From: Linum tenue
Taxonomy: Eukaryota > Streptophyta > Magnoliopsida > Malpighiales > Linaceae
Assembly (NCBI GenBank): GCA_946122785.1
Contig: CAMGYJ010000006.1
Coordinates: 51,480,066 to 51,544,065, forward strand
Direction of reading: 5' to 3'
Length of the DNA stretch: 64,000 nucleotides
Shown: piece after piece, positions 20,488 to 29,906 of the stretch
Layout of the letters: each line of letters starts with the position of its first letter
How positions within the stretch are numbered: position 1 is the stretch's first letter
Program-made: the position numbers and the translations under genes
Notes under the pieces: generated by a model
Databases searched by the model: none
Told to the model about the DNA's origin: nothing
The model's input: only the letters and a program-made list of their open reading frames with translations

Positions 20488-22922
20488 ATGACCCGTAGCC
20501 AGTTGAGAGGTTTACTGTCGTTGGATCCAGAGCTTGAACGCACCTGCCGCCAGCTTAGGAGACAACAGCGAGCTAGACTAGCTACGGAAAAGCGCATAGA
20601 CGGCCATTTGAGTAGCGAGTCCGAGGACGAGTACGTGATGGAAGGAGAACACAACCCACCCCGGGGAATCCTCTCCAGGTTCCCCCGGTGAATCAGCTCT
20701 TGGGGAACAACCCCATACCCCAGGCAGATGGGGTTCATCATCATCCACCGCCGTCAGGTCCCACCTTGGAGTACTACTACACTCCACTGATTGTTGACAT
20801 CCGCCCGGTCATCCTCTATCCGCCCATTCCAGCGAACAACTTCGAGATCAAGCCATGCTGGATTCAACTCATTACATCCTCTATCCAGTTCCATGGCTTG
20901 AAGGATGAGGAGGCAAGGGTGCACCTTTCCCGTTTTCTACAGCTGACGAACGGGTTCAAGCTAAACGGTGTCCCTAATGACGCAATCCGCCTTCACCTCT
21001 TCTCCCATTCTCTGGCGGGGAATGCTAAGAGGTGGTTGGAGACCGAGCCCCCATTGTCCATCACTTCTTGGGACGACCTGGCTGATAAGTTCGTGCACAG
21101 GTACTATCCAGCATCGAAGACCACTGAGCTTCAGCGGGAGATTACTCACTTCCGCCAAGAGCCAGATGAGTCACTTCGTGATGCATGGGAGCGGTACATG
21201 GGATATATCTGGCAGTGCCCCCATCATGGCTTCAGTGATGCATTCACAGTGGGGAACTTCTACAGTGCTCTCTCTCCGGACAGCCAGAGGGTGATTGAGT
21301 CTCTATGCCTAGGAGAGAACATTCTCACTAAGACTCCACCCGAACTAAACCAGATGATCAGTACCTTGGCTGCCAGAGATCATTCCTGGGGGCAGAGCAG
21401 CAGAGGCAGAAACTCCCGGGATCGTGGTGTGCACGCCATGGAGGCTAGGTCCGGGCTAGAGCAGCAGGTGGCTGAGTTGGTGCAGACATTGAAGCAGCCC
21501 AACAGTCTTATTCCGGGCCGAGGTTTGGCTACGCCTCCAGTAGCTCAATGTCAGTGGTGTGAGAGCCCTAATCATCTGGTGGAGGACTGTCAGGCTATGC
21601 GGGAGTCCTCTACTCCCCAAGAGCAGGTGGACTTCATCGCCAATGCTCGGCGCCTTCACCCATACAGCAATACATACAATGAGGGGTGGCGCCAGCATCC
21701 CAACTTTGCCTGGAACAGCAACGCCACTAAACCACCTGGTTTCCCAGCACCAGCGGGTGGCTTTCAGCAGAGGCAGCCCTTCCAGGCTAGGCAGGGGCCA
21801 CCACCACAGCAGCAGCCCTACCAGCCTAGGCAGGGGCAGCCATTCCAGCAGCCCCAGCGTCAGTATGCCCAGCCTCCAGCAGCTGCAGCTCCAGATAATC
21901 ATATGACATATCTGAAAAATATTTTGCAGGCATTCATGACCACCAGCCAGGCGAATTTCACGAGGATGGATAAGAACATAGCCTCACTAGAGGCAGGCCA
22001 GAGAAACCAAGGTGCCATTCTGCAAGATCTACAGAATCAGAATGGGAGCTTAGCTCGCCAAAACACTACCAAGGCACCGGGGACTCTGCCTGCCACCACT
22101 ATTCCGAACCCTCGTGACCCAGGGAGTTTTACTATCCCTCTTACTATTGACAGCATGCATGTAGGCAAGTCCTTGGCGGACCTAGGCGCTAGCATAAATG
22201 TCATGCCATATAAGTTGTTTAAGAAGCTAGACCTAGGTGAACTTAGCCCTACTAGGATGAGCATTCAGCTAGCTGATCGTTCCGTTGTGCATCCTAGGGG
22301 TATCATAGAGGATCTGCTTGTTAATGTGGGTGCATTCACATATCCTGTTGACTTTGTTATTCTGGACATAAATGAGGATGTGGATGTGCCTTTGATTCTG
22401 GGTAGACCATTTCTTGCCACCACCAAGGCACTTATTGATGTGCATGATGGTAAACTGATCCTGCGTGCTGGGAATAAACACGCTACCTTTTCTGTGACAG
22501 AATTCGATCACTGTGCTATGATTGCTGTCACACCTGTGCATGCTATTTCTGACCAGGTACACGAGCCTGTCGTGTATCCTTCTGCATCTCCCATTTTGCA
22601 GGACCCTCCTCTCACTCCTTCACCACCACTCCACCCAGCCTCGCCTCCGAACAAAAAGATCAAGGAGGAGTGGCGGCCGAAGCAGCAGGTGGCTAAGCCT
22701 ACTCGGAAGAAAGGTGGGGACCGCTATGAGCTGGTTCCACTTCCTGTACCGCGCCCACCCTGGCCATCTGCGTACTCACTCGCCTGCATTCTGCCGGATG
22801 GCCAGGTCGAGCTAACCAATGCTGGTGGTCGCACCCGTCGGGTGCATGGCCACAACCTGAAGCTGTACCTCAAGAGCGATGTGGATCCGCTCTTGAAGTC
22901 ACCTGTTCCTGCACCCCGCTAA
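20488..22922 (+). pseudogene. Athila gag-protease fused to integrase C-terminus
   Basis: Gag starts at ATG 20488 (MTRSQLRG). A one-base loss in a C-run near 20663, seen by comparison with 28455, shifts it into the frame open from 20688 to 22922 (744 codons). That frame holds the capsid region (about 20850-21350), a Gln/Pro-rich segment (21700-21900), and a protease at about 22100-22490 with the Athila active-site form ADLGAS and ILGRPFLAT. About 60 codons later it goes directly into the C-terminal tail of integrase (about 22720-22920: ILPDGQVEL, RRVHGHNLKLYL). RT, RNase H and the integrase core are missing, yet the frame runs through the deletion. No zinc knuckle is obvious. Confidence 0.85.
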
Positions 22923-23095
22923 GTATCCACCATGGGCGTCCAGCTAAAAGACGGTAAAGAAGCGCTTGTGGGGAGGCAACGCCACCACGTTTTGTATTTC
23001 TTTTCCCCTTTTTTTCTGAGTTTTTGTGTCATGTTGAGTCAGTTGCATGTCTGTGGTGAAGTTCGGTCATCTGTGATGCCTCGATTTGGTGTTTT
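22923..23095 (+). other. Conserved post-pol spacer
   Basis: Contains AAGAAGCGCTTGTGGGGAGG (22959-22978), a block also present reversed at 34660-34680, 48668-48690 and 53290-53310. It follows the pol stop in each Athila element here. Function unknown. Confidence 0.7.
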
Positions 23096-23099
23096 TCGT

Positions 23100-23478
23100 G
23101 CAGGAAAGGTCGAAATTTTGGGCGAATGAGATTTTTGGCCGGAAGGGGGAAAATACCCGGTCGTGGACCAAAATACCCGATCGAGTATTCTTGGTCCATG
23201 ATCGGGACCCCCTCTGCTTCTCGGGGTGAAAAAAGGAGAACCCCCGACCTCGTCCCAAAAATACCCGACCGGGTATTTTTGTTTCAAGGCCGGGGATTTT
23301 CCAGGACTGGAACGCAGCGTTTCAAAACCCCCAACCTTGACCCAAAAATACCCGACCGGGGATTTTTGGCTCAAGGCCGGGGATTTCCTTGCACTAAATG
23401 CTGCGTTTGTCAAAAACCCCCGGTCGTGGAATCAAAAATACCCGATCGGGTATTTTTGAGCCCCGACCGGGGATTTTT
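23100..23478 (+). promoter_or_regulatory. Internal palindromic-word cluster, putative internal promoter
   Basis: At least four copies of the word AAATACCCGACCGGGTATTT or its close variants occur: 23259-23278, 23346-23365 (second arm GGGGATTT), 23436-23455 and a partial near 23171. Half-words CCGGGGATTT lie at 23293, 23380 and 23468. The same word occurs in the downstream LTR (27166-27185) but not in the upstream LTR C. Clusters elsewhere in the window sit in LTR promoters, so a promoter or enhancer role is inferred. Confidence 0.65.
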
Positions 23479-23480
23479 GC

Positions 23481-23489
23481 TATTTATAG
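23481..23489 (+). promoter_or_regulatory. TATA-like box of internal promoter
   Basis: TATTTATAG directly follows the last word and precedes a CT-rich leader (TTTCTCTCTCTACCCTC, 23506-23522), the layout of a plant core promoter. Confidence 0.55.
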
Positions 23490-24092
23490 CAAACCCCCGC
23501 TCAGTTTCTCTCTCTACCCTCAATTTTCCAAAATTTTCCCTCTCTTCTTCTTTCCAAATCCTCTCCCCTCTCTCTTCTTGGCCGCCGCCGGCTGCCCCCC
23601 GCCGCTACCGCCGCCGCCACCCTGTCACTTGTCATTTTCCGGCGACTCTCCGGCGATTTCCGACCATTTTTCCGGCGAGCCTCCCGGGTCATTTTTGGCC
23701 TCCTTCTCGCGTCCCTCACCCATATCTAGAGCCCTAGCTACAGTTCTACTTGCGTTTCCAGGTGTGTTTCTTGTTAATTACTCTTTTCCTAGAAAATCGA
23801 ACTGTAGATTGTAGGACCGAGAACTGTGTTTGCATGCCTGATTTAGAGTAGGGTGAGGGATGCTTTGAGTATGCATGGTTCTATCTATGGTATATGTGCT
23901 GCCCGTGTAATTAATGTGGTTGGTTCTGTGGTTCTTGCCTTGATTCCGGTTGAGTTGCTTGCGATTCAACCGGCTGTGCTTAAAACTGTTAGCCTAGGTG
24001 GTCCTTAAGTGTGGGGGAAGTGATGAACCCATGTTGTTGGTCCTGACAAGTTTTTCTTGGCCCCACCTTTGGTTTGTTGATTTTGCAGGAAC
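23490..24092 (+). promoter_or_regulatory. Leader with intron before the envelope-like gene
   Basis: A CT-rich leader leads to a donor-like TTTCCAG|GTGTGT at 23761/23762. The acceptor-like GATTTTGCAG ends at 24088, four bases before ATG 24093. The predicted intron is 23762-24088. The minus-strand element at 51503-60888 has the same arrangement (donor TTTCCAG|GTTTGT, acceptor TTTTCCAG, ATG four bases later). Splicing could instead join this acceptor to an upstream donor in a genome-length RNA. Confidence 0.6.
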
Positions 24093-25437
24093 ATGTCCCT
24101 AGACCATCCGTTTGTGCAGGGCCTGCGCCTGCATCCGGAGTACGGGGACCAGTTCCGCGCGGTGACTCGGGGGAAATTGGAGTGCCACCACCATCTAGAG
24201 TGGGTAGTGTTTCGAGCAGCTCCACTGCATACAGGAGCTCTCCGCCGCCATCAGTCACCGCGATTGGCGGACGCTGCTGACTATCGATGAGCCCACCTAC
24301 ACAGAGCTGGTGTGGGAGTTCTACACCACGTTCAAGTACGCTAACAAGGCAGCTCGGGACTCCTATGCAGTGACATTCAGGCTGGGTGGCTACCCCCGGG
24401 AGCTGACCATTGACGGGTTGGACTACGCTTTGGGGATCAAGTACCACCCGTTCGACCGCCACGAGGTGGAGGTTCCACACCCGACGAACTGGAAACAGGA
24501 TGAGTTCTACCGCCGGATAGCCTGCCTCGACTATGCCCAGGACTTCTTCGACCCTGGCCAGACATACGTCCGCTCCCTCAAGCCGACGTGGCACATCCTG
24601 AACCTGCTCATCACCCGCTCCATCGTCCTCAACGTCACCGGCTCGCACAAGATTCCGAAGCGGGTGCTCTATGCCATGTACTCGATGAGGGACCCGGAGC
24701 ATATGCTGCACTTGGGTTCTTTCGTGGGCACCACTTTCTCCCGGTGCCACGGGAAGCCCAACCATCTCTACTGTGGTCCCCTGATCACCCGTCTGGCGCG
24801 CCATTTCGACATCAGCTTCCAGGGACTCCAGGATTCTTCTGCACGGGGCGGCTCCGCCCCCCTCAGCCAAGACGTGCTCCACAATGTACTTCTCTTGATC
24901 ACTGATGGCACCCGCACCTGGGTCACTGGGCTTTCCATGCCTCCTGAGGAAGCTGTGGATCTCGATGACGAGGAGGAGGACGATGACTACTCCGGTGAGG
25001 AGGAGGATGAGGATGATGATGATGATGATGGCGGGGCCATGGATGCCGATGAGCCGGAGCCCCCGCTCTCTCCACCAGGGGACCTTCCGCCTCGACGGAG
25101 ATCAGAGAGAGGCGAGTCTTCCTCTGGTCCTTCTAATCCGTCGATGGCTTTTGGCCCGTCGATGGACTTCTTCACGGAGCAGTTCCAGCAGATGGGGCTC
25201 CAGTTCCAGTAGCTCGGTCTTTAAAACCAGCAGCTCATGGACCATCAGGTCCAGTTCTACCAGCAGTATTCGGCCCACCAGGCCGAATACCAGTCTAGGC
25301 TGACAGTTGTTGACGAGCGCCTCGGCCGCTTAGAGACCCATATGGGAGTCACTAGTGCTCTCATCGGGCGGGAGAGAGATCGAGGCCGCCGATTGATGGA
25401 GTACTCGGAGCACCTGCTCCAGGCTTGTCCCCCCTAG
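24093..25437 (+). pseudogene. Athila envelope-like ORF
   Basis: The gene begins at ATG 24093 (MSLDHPFVQG). A frameshift near 24195 moves the reading frame, which then runs open to a TAG at 25210 (LVWEFYTTF, VTFRLGGYPRELTIDGLDYALG, RDPEHMLHLG). A very acidic segment (DDEEEDDDYSGEEEDEDDDD) follows at about 24960-25035. After the TAG and a nearby TAA the same frame continues with a Gln-rich, coiled-coil-like tail to 25437. The RLGG...G(L/I)xY pattern and the position after pol match the ORF1/envelope-like protein of Athila. I see no signal peptide or clear membrane segment, so calling it an envelope is convention rather than evidence. Confidence 0.7.
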
Positions 25438-26760
25438 AGGAGCACCACTGGACCACCCGGTGGGATCATTCGCCGCCTCCGCCACCACCACTACCGGAGG
25501 ATGGAGACGACGACCTTATGAACCAGATCGACTTCACCGGTCTCGGAATGCCCTAGTGGCATGTTTTGAGTGTTTTTGTTTTTGTCAGCTTGCAAACTGT
25601 CTTGTGTCGGTTTAGTTTCTTTCTTTTTATTTTGGATGCTGTACTATTGGGCTGACCATTGGACCTAACGTATTGTGTTTGAGCTCTTTGGTTTCCTTTA
25701 GCTGTGCTTATGCCTGACTGGTCCTCTCTCCAGTCCGCTTCATTCCGACTGGTCCTTTCCAGTCCCCTGCAGTCCGTGCACACCGGTAACATTGTTCCCC
25801 TTTCCTTCCCTCTTCTCCATTGAGGGCACTGTCGATCTTAAGTGTGCGGGGATGTTTATCTTTTGACTGCATTAGATCTGTTTGTATGTTTGGAGCCTAG
25901 TCCACTGTCCAAATTTTTAAATTTGAGGGCTCCAAGTACGTGTTCCTTGCAATTGCCTGCTCAGTATGCTTTGGATTGACAGTCTCTTTAGTAATGTGCA
26001 ACCTAGGGAGGTAGTGTAGCACTATGGAGGATGTTGATGCATTTAAGAAGTCTCATTTCTTCTTCATATTGTGTTGGTTGATTGAGTGAATTAGTGATCT
26101 TAGAACCCTTGAATTGTGTGGTGTTGTGGACTCTCTACCTGTGATGAACTCTTGTATCATGTTTTGGAAATAACAGGTGCTCGAAAATGTGCTTTTAAAT
26201 AACGTCTCCCGTGCGAATAGGGCGAAAGTGTGTAAGGGGAGACGGGAATCCGTTCCCAATTTCCACCTACTACCTCCAGCCCCCTTACATGTCTTTCCCC
26301 CGCACGAGGCTCGAGACATCCGCTCCTGGCATGGCTGGTAAGAGCCGGGCTCCCGCAAAACCTCTGCTAGGTGGGAGCCCCCATTTTCTAAAAAACAGGT
26401 TGGAACCTTTGAAAAAAAAAAAAAAAACAGAAAACAAGCAAAAAAGAAAGAAAAGGGGTTCCAACCATCTTCAAGAAGAAAATAGAGCACCTTGAAAAAT
26501 GTGAGTCCATGATCTTTTGTTTTTGAGAGTCTCTTCATCCACGATTCATTTGTTCTCTGTTCATTATTTGCCATGATGCCGACTCGAGACTAGGGTTCTC
26601 GCCGAATAAGCTATGAGATGACTTGTGCGTCGGTTGACCTCGTAAGCTGCTAAATGATCTAGAAAGTCCTCTACCTACGATCGGGGTTGTTTGTTTCTAG
26701 AGAGGTCTGGAGAGTTGCATTGTTTTGAGTTAGGTTTGCTTGGGGACAAGCAAACGGTTA
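25438..26760 (+). other. 3' untranslated internal region of element C
   Basis: Non-coding. Includes CTTAAGTGTGCGGGG (25839-25853), a poly-A run (26410-26426) and the hairpin TTGCTTGGGGACAAGCAA (26738-26755). It matches 31296-32329 in reverse, showing that both are the same part of Athila elements. Confidence 0.75.
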
Positions 26761-26761
26761 A

Positions 26762-26774
26762 GTGTGGGGGAGTT
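26762..26774 (+). other. Polypurine tract before LTR D
   Basis: GTGTGGGGGAGTT lies immediately before TGATAG. The same tract, reversed, flanks the LTRs ending at 17736, 31295 and 63909. Confidence 0.75.
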
Positions 26775-28136
26775 TGATAGACCGATAATTACACATGTTT
26801 TTACCCCTATTCTTGAGCCGTTTGAGATGTTGATTCTTGTGTTTTAAGCCGATTTCACGCTAGGTTATGCGTTTATGTCACATTTCAAGGCTTAGCGTTG
26901 GCATCAAGGCGAAGGAACGAGTTTCGGGTCGAAAGGAGCTCGTTTGGGTCGAAGCGCGCTGGAGGACAAAAATACCCGGCCATGACCAGAAATACCCGAA
27001 CGAGCATTATTTTGAGGAGACCGGGTATTTATCGTTTTGGACGTCTGAGGAACAGAGCGGGTCCCGGTCGTGAAGCTTAAATCCCCGGTCGGGGATTATT
27101 GGCCATAACCGGGGATTTTACCCTGAGGCAAAACGCGCGTTTTCATTATACCCGGTCGACACCCAAAATACCCGACCGGGTATTTCGACCAGGTATCGTG
27201 ACAGGCAGCAGTTTTAAAGGAAAAGAAGGCTAAAAATCAAGGGTTCCGAGTTTTAGAGAGACAAAGCGATTCCTAGAGAGAGAAAACGACGAACCAGAGT
27301 TCCCAAGTGCCATAGCTTGATCTTCATCACCATTGGAGCCCGGCTTGAGCTTGGAGAAATGCCGATTGACAACCAGGAGCAGAAACTCATCCTTCATAGT
27401 ATGATTTCTGCGTCTGAATCTGCTTTTGCTTCTCTCTCCATGGAGTAGTTTCCCCATTCATCTTGGTATGGGGAACCCTAGATTTGTATGTTAGGTCTGA
27501 TTGTATGAACCCAAGTACAGATTTTATGAGTTGATTATATTCGATTGAGGCTTGAATGATTGAATGACTTGAATCCTGATCAAATTCCTGTTGTTTCTGC
27601 TTTAACCTAGAAAGAGAATATCTGCCTAGGTTGATAGAGCACCCTTAATTGAAGGTAGTGAATTGGCGACTTTAGTCGAGGAGCCAATTCGCTATTCTGT
27701 ACCGAATTCAATTCGGTAGTGGAGGTTTGGTTCATTAGGGCCTCAATCTGTTTACTCCGGTGGAGGTTAGTCGCCCGCTGGAGATTCAGATTGAGAGGGT
27801 CTAGAGACATTTAGTCGAGACTTCAGACTGTTTAAGAACCTTCCGCAGTATAACTTTCATGAAAACTGAACTTGGTAAATTGCAATCCGGCTTAACTGCA
27901 GTCTAGGGGGAACCATACCCGAGTGACCTCTCTCGACTTGAAAACAACCGTTTAACTTGCTTTGTTTGTTTGTTAATTTGGACTTGCACTAAAGTTTCAC
28001 TGCTAGATAACAAGAATTCACCGAGTAGTCATCAAATCTAGGACCCGGGTTGACATTAAAACCCAAACCCGCTATTCTACACTTTAGGAAGTGGTTACAC
28101 TTGGCCAATTTCTAGAGTGACAGTAGGAGTGAGTAA
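26775..28136 (+). repeat. LTR D (3' LTR of C, 5' LTR of a following gag)
   Basis: Starts TGATAGACCGATAATTACAC. Its first ~90 bp closely match the start of LTR P (63909 leftwards), not LTR C, while its R-U5 half matches LTR C. It ends GAGTAA, a mutated GAGTCA. A primer site follows at once, so this LTR faces internal sequence on both sides. Confidence 0.88.
26966..27190 (+). promoter_or_regulatory. Palindromic-word cluster in U3 of LTR D
   Basis: Perfect AAATACCCGACCGGGTATTT at 27166-27185. AAATCCCCGGTCGGGGATTA is near 27079, with half-words near 26968, 26986, 27021, 27106 and 27149. The palindromic tract AAAACGCGCGTTTT is at 27130-27143. Confidence 0.8.
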
Positions 28137-28142
28137 AGTTTT

Positions 28143-28158
28143 TGGCGCCGTTGCCGGG
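28143..28158 (+). other. Primer-binding site after LTR D (tRNA-Asp)
   Basis: TGGCGCCGTTGCCGGG, the well-preserved form of the Athila primer site. Confidence 0.88.
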
Positions 28159-28286
28159 CACGGCTAGGTTGTTGAAGAAAAGTGATTTATGTTACTTTAG
28201 CATTTTCATTTTCGCATTGATTCTTTGCTCTCTCCCACTTGTGCCTTCACGGGTTTGCATTGCTTGAGTGTGTGCAGATAGTGCAT

Positions 28287-29735
28287 GACCCGTAGCCAGT
28301 CGGGAGGTTTACTGCCGTTGGGTCTAGAGATTGAACACACCTGCCACCAACTTAGGAGACAACTATGAGCTAGACTGGCTACGGACGAGCGCATAGACGG
28401 CCATTTGAGCAGCGAGTCCGAGGACGAGTACGTGATGGAAGGAGAACACAACCCACCCCCGGGGAATCCTCTCCAGGTTCCCCCGGTGAATGAGCTCTTG
28501 GGGAACAATCCCATACCCCAGGCAGATGGGGTTCATCATCATCCACCACCACCGGGTCCCACCTTGGAGTACTACTACACTCCACCGATTGCTGATATCC
28601 GCCCGGTCATCCTCTATCCGCCCATTCCAGCGAACAACTTCGAGATCAAGCCATGTTCAACTCATTACATCCTCTATCCAGTTCCATGGCTTGAAGGACG
28701 AGGAGGCAAGGGTGCATCTTTCCCATTTTCTGCAGCTGACGAACGGGTTCAAGCTAAACGGTGTCCCTGATGACGCAATCCGCCTTCACCTCTTCCCCCA
28801 TTCTCTGGCGGGGAATGCTAAGAGGTGGTTGGAGACCCAGCCCCCATTGTCCATCACTTCTTGGGACGATCTGGCAGACAAGTTCGTGCACAGGTACTAT
28901 CCAGCATCGAAGACCACAGAGATTCAGCGAGAGATCACTCACTTCCGCCAAGAGCCAGACGAGTCACTTCGTGATGCATGAGAGCGGTACATGGGATATT
29001 TCTGGCAGTGTCCACATCATGGCTTCAGTGATGCATTCACAGTGGGGAACTTCTACAGTGCTCTCTTCCCGGACAGCCAGAGGGTGATTGAGTCTCTATG
29101 CCCAGGAGGGGATATTCTCACTAAGAGTCCACCCGAGTTGAACCAGATGATCAGTACCTTGGCTGCCCCGATCATTGTTGGGGGCAGAGCAGCAGAGGCA
29201 AAAATTTTCTGGGACCGTGGTGTGCACGCTATGGAGGCCAGGTCCGGGTTAGAACAGCAGGTGGCTGAGTTGTTGCAGACATTGAAGCAGCCCAACAGTC
29301 TTATTCCGGGCCGAGGAACAGCTACGCCTCCAGTAGCTCAGTGTTAGTGGGGTGCGAGCCCGAATCATCTGGTGGAGGACTGTCAGGCTATGAGGGAGTC
29401 CTCTACTCCCCAAGAACATGTGGGCTTCATCGCCAATGCTCGGCGCCTGGACCCATATAGCAATACATACAATGAGGGGTGGCGCCAACATCCCAACTTT
29501 GCCTAGAACAGCAACACCACTAAACCACCTGGTTTCCCAGCACCAGCTGGTGGTTTTCAGCAGAGGCAGCCCTTCCAGGCTAAGCAGGGGCCACCACCAC
29601 AGCAGCAGCCCTACCCGCCTAGGCAGGGGCAGCCATTCCAGCAGCCCCAGCGCCAGTATGCCGAGCCAGCAGCAGCTCCAGCAGCCAGTCACGCCTTTAG
29701 AGCCCGCTTAAAGTTCCTACAGGTCCGTTCAAGCT
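28287..29735 (+). pseudogene. Athila gag fragment after LTR D
   Basis: About 95% identical by eye to 20488-21900. It has a TGA near 28366, a five-base loss near 28655 relative to the upstream copy, a TGA at 28979 and a TAG near 29344. The sequence is lost at about 29735, before the protease, where it meets minus-strand gag leader. The N-terminal frame here lacks the one-base loss that shifts the copy at 20663. Confidence 0.82.
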
Positions 29736-29906
29736 CCTGGTCTAATGGTAGTAAATCTCCCGACTGGCTACGGGTCATGCACTATCTGCACACAATCAGC
29801 AAAAGCAACCCGTGAAGGCATACAGGTGGAAGAGAGAAAATGCAGTAAAGAAAAGGCTAGAGTAACAAACTATCACGTTTTTCCAATAACCTGCCGGTCA
29901 AAAACT
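29736..29906 (-). pseudogene. Remnant of Athila gag start and leader, minus strand
   Basis: TCCCGACTGGCTACGGGTCA (29758-29777) is the reverse of the gag start at 28287. Next to the LTR only a shortened primer site remains (CTGCCGGTCAAAAACT, 29891-29906), which has lost about nine bases. Confidence 0.75.

Larger units (their letters stand above)
18950..28136 (+). mobile_element. Athila-type Ty3/gypsy element C (18950-28136)
   Basis: Order: LTR (18950-20339), tRNA-Asp-type primer site, gag, protease, a trace of integrase, post-pol spacer, internal word cluster with TATA, leader and intron, envelope-like gene, 3' untranslated region, polypurine tract, LTR (26775-28136). The placement of an envelope-like ORF after pol and the GGCGCC primer site are Athila traits. 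RT, RNase H and the integrase core are absent. The downstream LTR is followed by a second primer site and gag instead of a TSD, so this is part of a tandem or recombined structure. The two LTRs match closely in R-U5 but not in U3. Confidence 0.85.

Noticed and set aside
23100..23480. CRISPR-like array of short repeats
   Set aside because: Repeats are palindromic, variable, unevenly spaced, with no conserved spacers, and sit in a plant retroelement.
24093..24882. Minus-strand 297-codon frame at 23989-24882
   Set aside because: It is the antisense shadow of the GC-rich envelope-like gene, which has recognisable conserved motifs on the plus strand.
26053..26574. 173-codon minus-strand frame in the 3' region of element C
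   Set aside because: Low-complexity Phe-rich translation of a poly-A/CT-rich untranslated region, with no domain. The reverse counterpart at 31350-31901 is not conserved in frame.
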